A stretch of 64,000 nt of DNA from the NCBI GenBank assembly GCA_021464415.1, contig CM038471.1, positions 30,229,234 through 30,293,233 of the forward strand. Direction: 5' to 3'. A program made the position numbers and the translations under genes. Under the pieces are notes generated by a model. The model was not told the origin of the DNA. It did no database searches and was given only the letters and a program-made list of their open reading frames with translations. The stretch is from Lonicera japonica (taxonomy: Eukaryota; Streptophyta; Magnoliopsida; Dipsacales; Caprifoliaceae). Below are positions 1-11,276 of this stretch, one piece after another; position 1 is the first letter of the stretch; each line of letters opens with the position of its first letter.

Positions 1-390
1 AATATTATCATCCTTAACTTTTGAGGTTCCTTCATAGGTAACTTCTAATTTGTCCCAAATTTCTTTGGCGGTTTTACAACTAGAAATTTTGTTGTATTCA
101 TCTATAGTTAACGTGCAATGTAGGGCATTCAAGGCTTTAGCATTAAATTGGATTTTCTTAATATCCTGCTCATCATATTCGGAAATAGATTTAGGAGTGA
201 CTTTACCATTTTCATTGGTTTTGGTAATCTCATAGGGTCCAATAAGTGTAACTTTTCATTGTTCAAAATTACTAGCTTGAAGGAACGTACACATACGACT
301 TTTCCAATAACTATAATTTTTGCCATTAAATAAAGGTGGTCTAGTGGTGGAAGAACATTCGTTGATTCCGGTTCCTTGATAAATAGACAT
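1..390 (-). pseudogene. Ty1/copia gag fragment (UBN2-type), truncated by window edge
   Basis: Read on the minus strand from an ATG at 390, the translation starts MSIYQGTGINECSSTTRPPL, followed by FNGKNYSYWKSRM. Further on come ALNALHCTLTIDEYNKIS and KTAKEIWDKLEVTYEGTS. These are the hallmarks of the UBN2/retrotran-gag N-terminal region of plant copia elements. An in-frame TGA sits near 258-260 (after the residues SNFEQ), where relatives usually keep a tryptophan or other sense codon, so this copy is probably dead. The gene continues beyond base 1, so only the first 130 or so codons are visible. A primer-binding site and LTR lie immediately upstream, as expected for the 5' end of the element. 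The protein would form the virus-like particle of the retrotransposon. Confidence 0.8.
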
Positions 391-433
391 GATCGTAAAC
401 TCTAAGATTGCTAAATCAAAACAAGAGTACAAC

Positions 434-450
434 CTTCCTCTGATACCAAT
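434..450 (-). promoter_or_regulatory. Primer-binding site of copia element (initiator tRNA-Met type)
   Basis: On the minus strand the bases TTGGTATCAGAGGAAGG directly follow the presumed LTR end. TGGTATCAGAG is the usual plant copia primer-binding site, matching the 3' end of initiator tRNA-Met. The gag ATG lies about 45 bases further on. Confidence 0.7.
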
Positions 451-1966
451 TGTAGGTCAGAAAATACCCTAGAGGGGGGTGAATAGGGTTTTTAAAAACT
501 TAATCGGATTTTTAAAAATGATTTAAAAATATTTAATGTCTATGTTTATCAAGCAATCAAGAACAAAGTTAATTCCAAACACAATGAATAAATAGCACAA
601 TATAATAGAGCAAGAGATAGAAAGATTGAACCGATCGAAGTCGAAGATTTTTTGTCCACACGGTTCGGCTTGTTCCCTTACTCCGCGCTCGGTTAGTTCC
701 CCGAGAATTTTCACTATAACTGATCTCCTTCCGGGTGAAGATTAAACCTCTACAAGTGTATTCTTATCACACTCTCTCACAAGTATTGAAAACACCTTCA
801 ATACTTTCACAAGAAATCCCTCTTGTTAATCTATGAGATACACCTCTCACAATTATGATTCAAATGAGTTTTGGTGACAAACACCAATGTACAATATCTC
901 TCTTGTATATGACAAAATACAAATGAGGCTCACAATAAGAGATATCAAAATTGATCAAAGTATATAGCTCAAAAATGAAAGATTGACCAAAATATGCTCT
1001 TGAATCTTTGTATATTTGAATATATGAATAATAGAGTATTAGAATGATTCAAGGTATGTTAAAACATGTCTAGGACCTCATATTTATAGCTTGCAAAACC
1101 ATATGTCCGTTGGGGATGATTAATAGAGGTTTTGGCTCCAAGGTATACATTTTCAAATTTTCCAAAACAGCTAGTTTTGACAAAAACATTCAAATTTGTT
1201 TTGTTAATTTCTCCCAAGTTGATCGTTGGATCATGCTCAAATTTTAGTCAAAATTACCAGGAGATGTTTTATAATAACTGTAAAAAATTCAAAATGATCG
1301 GAGTCCGGGGAGGCCTCCATCTTACCGTTAGATCAAAACTGGGCAAAAATTGAGCGAATTTTAAATGTAAAATTAAAATATTTTTGCAATTTAACAATTT
1401 AGTTCCAAATAAAAATTCTAATGATTTTTGAACCTCAAAGATATGTTTCTAAGAAACCTATTTTTATTATAGCTTAAAATATGATCATTTAAAATTAATA
1501 TGAATTTATTTTGAAAATCGGTTTTTGTAAAATAATGTTTTTCAAATAAATTCAATTTCAAGCTAGTTTGAATCAATCTTTAAAAGATGCAAGAATATGT
1601 TTGAGCTATAGGGATTTGATCAATAAAGTAACTTTACATAAAATCTAAGCACTCACACAATTTAATGATAATTCGAGTCTTCGTGATACTTGATTTTCTT
1701 ATGCGTATCTTCACTTGTTTGATGTTCTCGATCCTTTCTTGGTTTTGATAACTTGTAGAACATGTGAAGATCATTCTTGTGCATATCTTCACTTGCTTGA
1801 TGATCTAGATATTTTCTTGGCTTTGTATAGCACATGTATATCACTTGAGTTCATTTCTTGTGAGTAGAGGCGTTTGTAAAGCTTGTGTGAGATTTTGATT
1901 GCTTCGGTTTGAAGTTACACTTGGTCGGAAGATAGATCGGTTAAAATGGGTATCATCATTGGAACA
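451..1966 (-). repeat. 5' LTR of the minus-strand copia element
   Basis: The stretch between the primer-binding site and about 1966 lacks coding sequence and behaves as an LTR. On the minus strand it would begin TGTTCCAATGATGATACCCA (1966 leftwards) and end CTACA at 451, giving TG...CA termini. The outer boundary is inferred from these terminal bases only, because the partner LTR is outside the window, so the 1966 end is tentative. Length about 1.5 kb fits large-LTR copia lineages. Confidence 0.5.
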
Positions 1967-2031
1967 ACTGAGTTAAATAACACTTTATTAACTTATTGTA
2001 ATTATCAAAATGATATTAATTGGCTTTAAGG

Positions 2032-2268
2032 TCAACAAGTGGCGTAATGGTAAGCGCTTGATCCTCACAATTGGTATCAGAGGAGGTCATGGGTTCGATA
2101 CCTAGGGCGCGCCATTGTGGGCGGGGATTGTTGGAGGTAAATCTACAATTGCGCTCCTTTCCGTGGTGAATCCGTAGGGAATATCCTGTGTGCAGGTTAT
2201 CGAATGCCATGGCGCTCTAATGAGCCTTGTGTATAAGGAAATAAAGCTGCCCCTTCGCTACAAGTTAT
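2032..2268 (+). mobile_element. tRNA-derived SINE
   Basis: A split RNA polymerase III promoter is visible: an A-box-like TGGCGTAATGG at 2040-2050 and a B-box-like GGGTTCGATACC at 2091-2102, about 40 bases apart as in a tRNA. The body then continues with unrelated sequence to a T-rich end, with no tRNA acceptor stem closing. This is the architecture of a plant SINE rather than a tRNA gene. No clear target duplication was found. Confidence 0.6.
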
Positions 2269-2273
2269 AGCTT

Positions 2274-2304
2274 TTGGCGCAATGGTAAGCGCTTGATCCT
2301 AACA
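2274..2304 (+). repeat. Orphan SINE head (second A-box copy)
   Basis: The 5' head of the preceding SINE is repeated here (TGGCGCAATGGTAAGCGCTT then GATCCTAAC) and stops after about 28 bases, running into R1 repeat sequence. It could be a 5' stub of a second insertion or the product of template switching. Confidence 0.5.
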
Positions 2305-2482
2305 TTAACAAAATAAATTAAATGCATAACACATGTGTAAACATAAAAATAAAAAAGGAAATTGTTATAAAAACCTAAACATTACAAATTGTTCATTACT
2401 GACCAAGAAAAATGCATAGCAATTTTACAAACGAAATATTTGTAAGGAAACACAATTTTATCACAAAATGTACTCACATGTG

Positions 2483-4016
2483 TGTAGACACCCCGATCCG
2501 TGACCCCCGCAAGAACCCTAACAACCATCGAGAAGTACAGTTCTTGGGGCCTGGGACCCACCCGAGCACCCGAAACTGCCCCGAAAGGGTTTTTTGGCCA
2601 ACAAACCTATTTTTTTAGTAGGATTATTGCGCGACATATAGGAATGTCGGGCGACAATCACTCTTGTGTCGCGCAACAAACCTCTCTGACACTAGACTAT
2701 CCACTATCTGACACATCAGTCTGTTAGAGACATCACTTCAGCCGTTTGTCGCGCGACATTAGTGATAATGTAGCGCGACACTTGCCCTTTCTGGAAAAAT
2801 GTCACGCGACAATCATTCCCCAGCACTATAAATAGGCTAACACCCCCAAGAGTTCAAGGACAGCAACTGGGGATTGAAGAATTATAGGCTTAGATATGAT
2901 TTTCTAGTCTTTCGTCAAGTATTTTTTGCTATTGTCTTATTTTTGAAGAATTATCAAATCTATTCCCGACACTCGACGTGTTCTGCTTCTGGAATCGAAT
3001 TCTCGGAAATATTTGAAGAAAGAAAAGATCATTATCACCAGAGATCTCTTTGCCGTATTATATTTTCTTTCTTATTATTATTCTCGTCGGGAAGGTAAAG
3101 AAAATCTCTTCAAGTATTTAAAATTAGATATATGTGTACTTGTTTTACTTCTGTTGTTCTGTCCACGTTTTATTTGAATAAACTGATTGCCAAGTTATAA
3201 AATAGTCTACTGTTTTCAAAATAAAAGACCCTGATAAAACTATTTACAAAACCAGAAGAGTAAGTACATTATCATCCGGATAAAATTCTGTTTTCGAAAC
3301 CCGGACTGATAAAACTTATCTAGGAATTAGAATCCGGCATATCTTGACTCTTTCATAGACTGCGATATGTCTGATAGAACTTTCCTTAAAAGTTTTAATT
3401 TCATATTAAATTAGTCCGATACAAGATCTGAATTTTTTCAAAAGTAATCAAAAACATGAGAAAACCATCATTATCTGAGGAGATAACACGGGAAACTCTC
3501 TCTTAAAACAGCTGTTGTCACTTGTATTTACATATTTCAAAATAAAACATCGGATCTCGGAATACAAAGGTTTTCACCCCTTTTTTCCATTTTCCCCAAA
3601 ATTAGGATTTTTATTTGGGAAAGTAGTAGACTGTCAATAAAAGCATCTGAGTTTTTCAACATAAAATAAACATATAAAAGACTACTAGAGACCGAAAGGG
3701 CGGAACGGGTGCTTAACACCTTCCCAATCCGTAACATAGTTTTCGAACCTTATAGAATCCTGGTTTCGTAGACAAACGTGTAAAAAAACACTTATCTGTA
3801 GTCTTTTCTCTTACACAATTATGTTGTCCGTTTTTTCGTAAAATGTACTGGCGACTCTGAACGAACCCTCTTACATCTAGAAATAAGATAGAGGGACACA
3901 CGATATGAATTATCAAACACCAAAAAGAAGCAAATGGAACGACAGAATCCCTTTCGACGTTTCAGGCGCCCAAGAACGGGAACGAGACTCGGGGGTCGCA
4001 TTTGCGGATTCTCACA
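2483..4016 (+). mobile_element. Solo LTR 1 (gypsy-like family), TSD ATGTG
   Basis: The segment begins TGTAGACACCCCGATCCG and ends TTCTCACA, flanked by perfect 5-bp duplications ATGTG at 2478-2482 and 4017-4021. Related R1 copies at about 6076 and 13797 read CTCACATGTGTTC without interruption, confirming a clean insertion. A TATA box (CTATAAATAGG, about 2825) lies inside, downstream of repeated palindromes resembling TGTCGCGCGACA. No internal retrotransposon domain is present, so this is a solo LTR left by LTR-LTR recombination. Length 1,534 bp. Confidence 0.9.
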
Positions 4017-4239
4017 ATGTGTTCTTTTATTAACGAAATATAAAATTTATTGCAAAAGTTGCGACAGCCAAAGGAATAGTGACGAAACTAATTTTTTTGT
4101 CATTAGAGGGTATTTCGTTAATGTGGCCATACATTTTTAGTGATGCATAGATCTTTAGTGACCAAATGTTTTATAACCAAAATCATTTTAATTTTGTTAC
4201 TAAATATGTTGCTGACACAGTTTTAATATTTGACCATGG

Positions 4240-5436
4240 TGTGAGAATCCATGATGCACGCCTGTTCCTAACTTTAAATTGGGGGCCTAAAACATTAGAG
4301 AAAGTTCTGACAGTCCATTCACTTCTATACGGTGATAATTCATATCGTGTGTCTTTCTATTTTAGATGCAAAAGGGTTTGTTCAAAGTCGCTAGTACCTT
4401 TGACTAGAAAATGGATAAAAGGTTTGTGTTGGGAAAAAGGTTACATATAAGCCTTTTCCTTACATCTTCATTTGCAAAACTAGGATTTTAGAGGGTTTGG
4501 GAATTATATTATGGATTGTGAAGGTGTTAGGCACTTGCTCCGTCCTTTCGGTCTCTAATGACCTTATATGTTTATTTTATGCTAAAAAACTTGGGTGCCT
4601 TTATTGATTTTCTACTTATTTCTGGATGTCTTATTGAAAACCTGATTTTGTGACAAACTAGAAAAGGGATGAAAAAATACCTCATGCTTCGGGACTCGAT
4701 GAAGTTGGGTTTTGTCAAAAATCTAATTATTATTGACAAAAGTTATCTTATCAGTTTTGAAAATGAGAATTGGCTCGGTATAGTTTCCTTAGACAACTAT
4801 ACCAAAATGTCTTATTTATTAGTTTAGATATTTTTAGAAAAGACCAAGTTAATTTTATCAAAACTCATTTGAATAAAAGCTTATTATTAGTCTGGATTTT
4901 GAAAGCTTGGTTTTATTCGAACGATAATAGTTTTACTTCTTTTGGTTTTGAAAAGAGGTATGTCAATGTTTTGAAAAAAATGATATTTGGAAACCGTGGA
5001 ATATAGGCAATTTAACAATAAATTTATCCAACTAGAAAATGAATGGAACAACATATATGATAAGTCTACCTTAGGAATAATTTAAACACTTGTGAATATA
5101 TATATATATATACTTATTTCAGAGACATATTTCGTTGCCTTCCTAACAATATAATAATAAGAGATCGAGAAGATAAAGTGCGATAGAGCTAGAAACCTTC
5201 GGAGGGTACTTACTTTTCTTCTTTAGACCTTTTTGGTGATTCGATTCTAAAATATAACACTTCGGGTATCGAGAATAGGCTTGAGTTTTCTTAGGAAATC
5301 AGATATAATACAATAATTGAACTTTTGAAACAACTTTGAAATCAGAATATATGAGAGAAAAATAGATTTTTTGTGTGTAAAACCGTGCTCTTAATCCCAT
5401 GGGAGTTTTGGGCTATATATACTATTGGGAAGGTTT
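4240..5436 (-). mobile_element. Solo LTR 3, inverted and U3-truncated, same family
   Basis: Read on the minus strand this matches the 3' two-thirds of solo LTRs 1 and 2. It ends GGATTCTCACA at 4240 and contains the same tract around GACCGAAAGGACGGAGC near 4550. Towards 5430 it matches the CATGGG and TATA area but stops before the U3 palindromes, where R1 sequence (TTTGACAAAAACAT) resumes. It is strongly diverged and interrupted by AT-rich sequence, so it is the oldest of the three copies. The right boundary is approximate. Confidence 0.65.
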
Positions 5437-5898
5437 GACAAAAACATACCGTAAATTGGTTTATTGACAATTTATTTATTTATTTATCACTAAAGAGTTA
5501 TTTTGATATAATAAAATTCCATTGACAATCTTTATATGTTAGTCACTTTTTATAGACTAGCGTAGTTAGTATTAGAATATTAAAATTCCATTAATGTTCT
5601 TAAATATTTAGTTACCATTTTGTTTGTAGAGCTTATACAATCTTTATAGGATATGATCTTTAGACCAAAAGTTTCTTTGGAACTAAGAACAGGAACTGTC
5701 TATACATACAAATAGTTTGACAAATACAGTTGATTGAGTTAATTGTACTTTGTCTTTTTTAATTATGGGGGTATTAGTACTTTGCCATATAAACCATTCA
5801 AGTTAGCAATTAATGACATAAATTATTCAATTTGTTGCAATGGACCCATTTTAATTATTGGGTTTAAAATTTTAAATGGAACTTGAAATTAATTGTAA

Positions 5899-6525
5899 CA
5901 CTTCAAACACGTAACAAAATAAATTAAATGCGCACCACACATGTAAACATAAAAAAATAAGATTGTTATAAAAATCTAAATATTACAAATTGTTCATTAT
6001 TAACCAAGAAAAATGCATAGCATTTTTAGAAATGAAATATTTGTGACGAAACACAATTTTGTCACAAAATGTACTCACATGTGTTCTTTTATTTACCAAA
6101 AAATGAATTTATCGTAAAAGTTGTAACAGTAAAAGGAATAGTGACAAAACTAAATTTTTGCCACTAGAGGGTGTTTCCTTAATGTGGCCGTACATTTTTA
6201 GTGATGCGTAGATCATTTTAATTATCGACCATGGTTCACTATTGTAATTTGTGACAAAAACATTGTTTTATTGACAATTTTTTTATTTTAATTTTTTTAT
6301 CATTAAAGAATTATTTTGTTATTATGAAATTCCATTAACAATCTTTATATGTCAAGTCACTTTTTATAGACTTGTCTAATTAATATTAGAACATTAAAAT
6401 TCCATTAATCTTCTTAAATGTTTACCCACCATTTTGTTTGTAGAGCTTTGACAATCTTTGTAGGTTCTGATCTTTGGAACAAAATACGTTTTGGAATTAA
6501 GAATTAGAACTATCTATACATACCA
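5899..6525 (+). repeat. Dispersed repeat R1, copy B (uninterrupted)
   Basis: Starts near TTCAAACACGTAACAAAATA and ends near GAACTATCTATACATACC. It aligns along its length with copies A and C and lacks the LTR insertions. The 180 bases before it (5713-5898) and 200 bases after it (6526-6733) contain nothing I recognise. Confidence 0.65.
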
Positions 6526-7079
6526 TTTTGTTATACAAAATTTTCAATTAAAATAAAAGAAAAAAAAGTAATTTTGTTGGCAAAAATGACACACCTTTCG
6601 GCTTTTCCTTTAACTCTTCCAACCCCTTTAACCCCACCACCCACTTCCCCATCCTCCATCGCTTCCAACGTCACCACCACCGGCCCTACATACATCATTG
6701 ATTTTTTTTCTCTATTTTTATTGAAAATAATTTGAGTTAATTGCACTTTGCCCCCCTAAACTATGTACCCCGTTGCACTTTGCCATACAAACTATTAATT
6801 TCACCAATTTTCACTACGAACTATTGATTTTGTTGCACTTTGCCATTTATTGCTGACAGAGTTAACATAATAGACGAAAATTGGTGTGGAAGGTTGATGC
6901 ACGTGATGAAATGAGGGGCAAATTTGGTATTGCAATACATATATCACTTATAAACTAACCATATATGTTATTTTCATAATTTCCACACAAACATAGATTT
7001 GGTCTTAGAAATTTGGCTTCAGAGAGTTTAGGGTTCATCATTAGTTATAAATCAAATATCAAAGATTGTTAATAGCAAA

Positions 7080-10000
7080 ATGGTTTGGAGATTACGAGAG
7101 GCTAATGTTGCTGATCATGGATTATATGGTATGTATCTAGGTTTCATCTTTCTTTGTTTGCTTTGATTCTATTGACAATATAGCTTTATATTCGGCACCT
7201 TCATGTTGTTTTCTTTGTTATTTTGGTTCTCTTTGTTCCATTTGTTCTTTCAATGTTACGTTTGTCCTGGAGGTTTCATCTTTCTTTTTCTTTCTAACCA
7301 TGTGTTCATTACGAGTGCTTTTCAAGCTTTTTATGAAATTCTGTACTTTTTTTTGTTTTCCTGTCATATATAGCATTTTTTTTGTTATCATTTTCTTCAA
7401 CACCATTTATTTGTTTAATAGTAGTGGACCTATGTGTTGAATGATGTCCATTTATTTTTGTTTGTTTATCTTTGACAGAGACTTTATCTGGTTATTACAC
7501 TATCAAGATGTACCATGGTGGTGACTTTCAATGCTCCAATGATGAGAAGATTTATGTTGGTGGGAAAGTAAGTTTCATTGACTTTTGTCATTCTGATGAA
7601 ATGTCCTTACTAGAGTTTGAAATAATGGGAAGAGAGTTAGGGTATTTCCATAGACCAAATTTTATATACAAAATAGATGGATTTGATCTAGAAGTAAGTT
7701 TGGTGGAGCTTAAATCAGATAATGATGCACTAAATTTACACAAGTTTGTAAATGAACAGAGGATTATTGATGTGTATATGAAACCAATCACCAATGAGAC
7801 AGTCAAAATTGTTGTTGAACAAGAAGCTTTAAGTGACTTTAATGATAGTGGTAGTGAGTCTTCATTGAATTGTAGTGATCCTGATTTTAATGATAGTGAT
7901 TATAATGAGTTAACAGATGACGATGAGATATTCTCATAAAATTTAGACACAGATGTGGAGTGGGGTGGTGTTGATATGTCTAATGTGAGCAAAGTGAAAG
8001 GGGAAAGAGGTTGAAGAATGTGGAAAGGGTAATACAGAGGATGGCTATGACACTGACTATCCTGAATCAGATGAATTACAAAGTGATTGCTTAAATTCAG
8101 ATGATGATGGATTGTCAGAGAAAAAGCCTAAATTCCCAGTTTTTAACCTTGTTACTGACATGGAAAATCCAAAATTTAAATTGGGAATGCTATTTGATTG
8201 TGCTAAAGTCTTTAGGGCAGCTGTAAGGCAATATGCCATTAAAAATGAAAAGCAAATTAAACTGCCAATTAATGAGAAAGACAAGGTGAGGGCAGTGTGC
8301 AAAGAGGGGTGTAAGTGGATTTTGTATGCTTTTATGTTAAAAGGAGAGCATACTATGCAAGTGAAGACCTACCATGATAAGCATAATTGTAATAGGTCAT
8401 TTGACATTAGCCATGCAAACTCTAGCTGGGTGGCAAAGAATTACATGGAAAAAATTAGATCAAATCCATCATGGCCAGTGCAGTCACTTATGGAAACTGT
8501 TCAAAAAGACTTTAATGTGAATGTGTCTAAGTACCAAGCTTATAGAGCAAAGCATAAGGCAATGGAATTGGTTGAAGGCACTTCAAAGGAACAATTTGCG
8601 AGGTTGTGGGACTACATAAATGAATGCAAGAGGAAAAATCCAAGTTCTACAATAATAATGAAAGCCAATGCCAGTGTTGTGGAATCTGGGCAACCAATGT
8701 TTAAAAGACTGTATGTGTGTTGGGGGGCAGTGAAAAAAGGTTTTCTACATCATTGTAGGCCATTAGTAGGAGTGGATGGGTGCAATCTGAAGGGTCCACA
8801 TGGTGGGATTCTTTTGACAGCTGTTGGAATAGATGCAAACAACCAGATATATCCCCTTGCATATGCACTTGTAGAGAAGGAAACAAAGAGCTCTTGGAGG
8901 TGGTTCTTTGAATTACTGGAACAAGACTTGTTATTTGGCAATCAGTATGTTTACACCATTATATCAGATCAACAAAAGGTAATATACATGTTTTAATCAA
9001 TATATTTTTGTGCACACTGGTAATATACATACTTATACAATTTACTTTATTTTGAATGCTTTTGGCAGGGCTTAGTTCCAGCATTGGAAGAAGTATTGCC
9101 AAATGTCTCACATAGATTCTGTGTGAGGCACATGTATGCAAATTTTAGAGATGATCACAAGGGTGTGTCACTAAAGAATTTAGTGCGGAAAGCTGCCAGG
9201 GCTACCAAAATGTCAACCTTTAATGCTACAATGGAAGAAATCAAAGAGGAAGCTTATAAGTGGAGCAGATCACACTTCAACACTCATTGTAAGTCTGATA
9301 TGTTACTTAACAATATATGTGAATGCTTCAATGCCAACATATTAGATGCTAGGGACAAGCCTATAATTGCAATGCTTGAGAAAATTAGGGTCAATTTGAT
9401 GGAGAGAATTCATAAAAAAAGAGACAAAATGATGAGGTGTGAGGGGTTACTTTGTCCAGCAATTCAGAAAATTTTAGAAGACAATAAACTTGAGTCTGGA
9501 AATTGGGTTCCTAGATGGAATGGTGATAAAAAATTTGAAGTGATTGGTCCATATGGAGAACAATTGGAGGTTGATATAGCTGATAGAAGTTGTGGATGTA
9601 GGAAGTGGGAACTAACAGGGATTCCATGTCCACACGCAATTTCATCATTGAACTATTTTGCAGAAGAGCCAAAGAAGTTTGTGAGCCAATACTACCTTCG
9701 GGAAACCTTCTTGAAAACATATGAGCACTTGTTGAACCCTATTAATGGAAAGGAGTTGTGGGTAGAAACTGGATTAACCCCTGTTCTTCCTCCTAATTAT
9801 AGTAAACCTCCTGGCAGGCCTAGGAAGAACAAAAATAAGAAAAATGATGAAAAGATAAACAATCCACGTAAGCTTGGGAGAAAAGGAGTCAAAATGAGTT
9901 GTACACTTTGTGGTTCAACTGCTCACAATAAGAGAAGGTGTCCAAAAGCTAGTGGAAACTCAAATCCAACAGTAAGTGTTGTTTCAGTTGGAATAATGTA

Positions 10001-10328
10001 TATTTCTATCAATTTCACTGCAGCTGCTATCAATTATATTGTGGGTTTTGTGTAGGCAAGAGCAAAGAAAGGCAGTGGGAACTCAAATACATTTCATGTA
10101 GCAGATGCAAGGCAAAAATTACCAGTAAGTAGTTCTGAACTTTAATTCATGTTCTTTTTATACTTTACTAAAATGGGACTTGTGCAGGTGAGAGCAAATA
10201 GAGGTAAAGGAACTGTGAGTGGGCAGAACCTTTCTAGTATAAGGGGAACTCAAGAATTAGATCCACCAGTTGCAATTATGTGGCATGGAAATAAAAGGTT
10301 TAGGACAAATTCATCTAGCCAGCCATGA
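7080..10328 (+). pseudogene. MULE transposase (MURA/MuDR type), nearly intact, two lesions
   Basis: Catalyses cut-and-paste movement of the surrounding element. Predicted exons: 7080-7128 (ATG at 7080), 7479 to about 8978, 9069-9971, 10056-10124 and 10187-10328, all with GT-AG ends and matching phase. The N-terminus (7479-7936) resembles the PB1-like plant MuDR domain. The core shows a DDE triad: D in VGVDGCNLKG, D in IISDQQK across the 8978/9069 splice, and E in NNICECFNAN. A SWIM zinc finger (CGCRKWELTGIPCPH) and a zinc knuckle (CTLCGSTAHNKRRC) follow. Lesions: an in-frame TAA at 7937-7939, and a one-base frame change near 8000-8010 before the Asp/Glu-rich stretch that re-enters the core. 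The core from 8112 onward is open. An unrecognised intron spanning 7937-8030 could bypass both lesions, so inactivity is likely but not certain. Confidence 0.88.
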
Positions 10329-10674
10329 AAACCTCTTAGTTCTAGGGCCTTTTGTTTTTTGTGATATATGAATACTCTTTTTGTGGATGTTAGTTTTTTG
10401 GATATTAAGTACTGTTTTGTGAAAACATAACATATATACTAGTTGATGAATGACAATCAGTTTGTTGAATAGCATATTCTACTATGTTTGATGTGAATAT
10501 AATGATAAGAATTTTGTTTTTTATGGATGATGTGAATCTGATGAATAGCAATCAGTTTGTTGAATGTGATGAATAGCATTTATATGATATATTTATTATT
10601 AAAGCACAGTGCAAAACCAATTAAAACAGAGCATTAACCATTAAATTACCATTAGATTAAATTTACATTTCACA

Positions 10675-10675
10675 T

Positions 10676-10713
<38 letters not shown>
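10675..10713. repeat. (ACT)n microsatellite
   Basis: About 13 uninterrupted ACT units inside the MULE between its two convergent genes. Surrounding sequence 10330-10870 is otherwise non-coding and AT-rich. Confidence 0.9.
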
Positions 10714-10877
10714 TTGCTTGCATACTTCAAACATTACAACTTACATTAGCCGTCAAATTAGTACTACTACCATTACTTGCATACCCTCAAAATCCACATA
10801 ATATATGAACCCCCATTTTCCAAAACCCACAAGAATTACATGTAATATATGAACCTCAGTCAAAAACCCACAAAACC

Positions 10878-11204
10878 TTATATCTCATTCTTCCTGTTTT
10901 CCCCATTATTATGGTTCTCTATATCTCCTAGCCATAACACTAGAATCAATACCCACGAGAAAAACAACAAAACCCATAGAAACCTTTCTCTTCTTCTGTT
11001 TCTCCCCATTATTGTTTCTGCCTCCATTTCCCTTATCCTTCGAAGAAGACCAGGTATAACTTGTCTCGATCTCTCGCACATGGGTGGATCGACCCAACTG
11101 AAATACCCACACATTTGGCATGAACGAAATCTTCTTCCAGGGTTCAGATCAGTCCATGAAGTGCGTATGACTACTCTGTTTCTACAAATGCACACTTTTT
11201 CCAT
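10878..11204 (-). CDS. GRF-type zinc-finger protein with C-terminal membrane segment, carried by the MULE
   Basis: A 108-residue reading frame with the GRF zinc-finger pattern: CICRN (residues 5-9), then TSWTDLNPGRRFRSC, then CGYFSWVDPPMC. The order Cys-x-Cys, NPGRRF, Cys, Cys, F-x-WxD is that of plant zf-GRF proteins. A charged linker follows, then a hydrophobic stretch of about 18 residues (FLWVLLFFSWVLILVLWL), likely a membrane anchor. The ATG at 11204 was chosen because upstream codons in the same frame soon enter the solo LTR at 11276; a slightly longer native start may have been lost to that insertion. It lies tail to tail with the transposase, the position of the second gene in some MULEs. 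GRF fingers bind nucleic acid in other proteins; the role here is unknown. It could be captured or a genuine accessory gene. Confidence 0.72.
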   Translation of the reverse strand: MEKVCICRNRVVIRTSWTDLNPGRRFRSCQMCGYFSWVDPPMCERSRQVIPGLLRRIREMEAETIMGRNRRRERFLWVLLFFSWVLILVLWLGDIENHNNGENRKNEI

Positions 11205-11276
11205 GGTGGTGCTTTTACTTTTCTCGAAGAAGAAGATGGCAGTTGTTGCTTCAAAGTTCCTTTCTTTTCTTATATG

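Larger units (their letters stand above)
2305..5712 (+). repeat. Dispersed repeat R1, copy A (split by two LTR insertions)
   Basis: R1 is a non-coding dispersed repeat present three times here: copy A (2305-2482, 4022-4239 and about 5437-5712 once the LTRs are removed), copy B (5899-6525) and copy C (13590-14450). Recognisable landmarks are ACCAAGAAAAATGC, TCACAAAATGTACTCACATG, and paired GTGACAAAA / TTTTTGTCACTA motifs. Copies B and C act as empty-site references that fix the LTR insertion points in copy A. No open reading frame or terminal inverted repeat was recognised, so the class of R1 is unknown; the GTGAC..GTCAC motifs hint at a DNA transposon. Confidence 0.7.

Noticed and set aside
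2040..2105. tRNA gene suggested by A-box and B-box motifs
   Set aside because: No closing acceptor stem and the sequence continues as a SINE body; the internal promoter alone does not make a tRNA.
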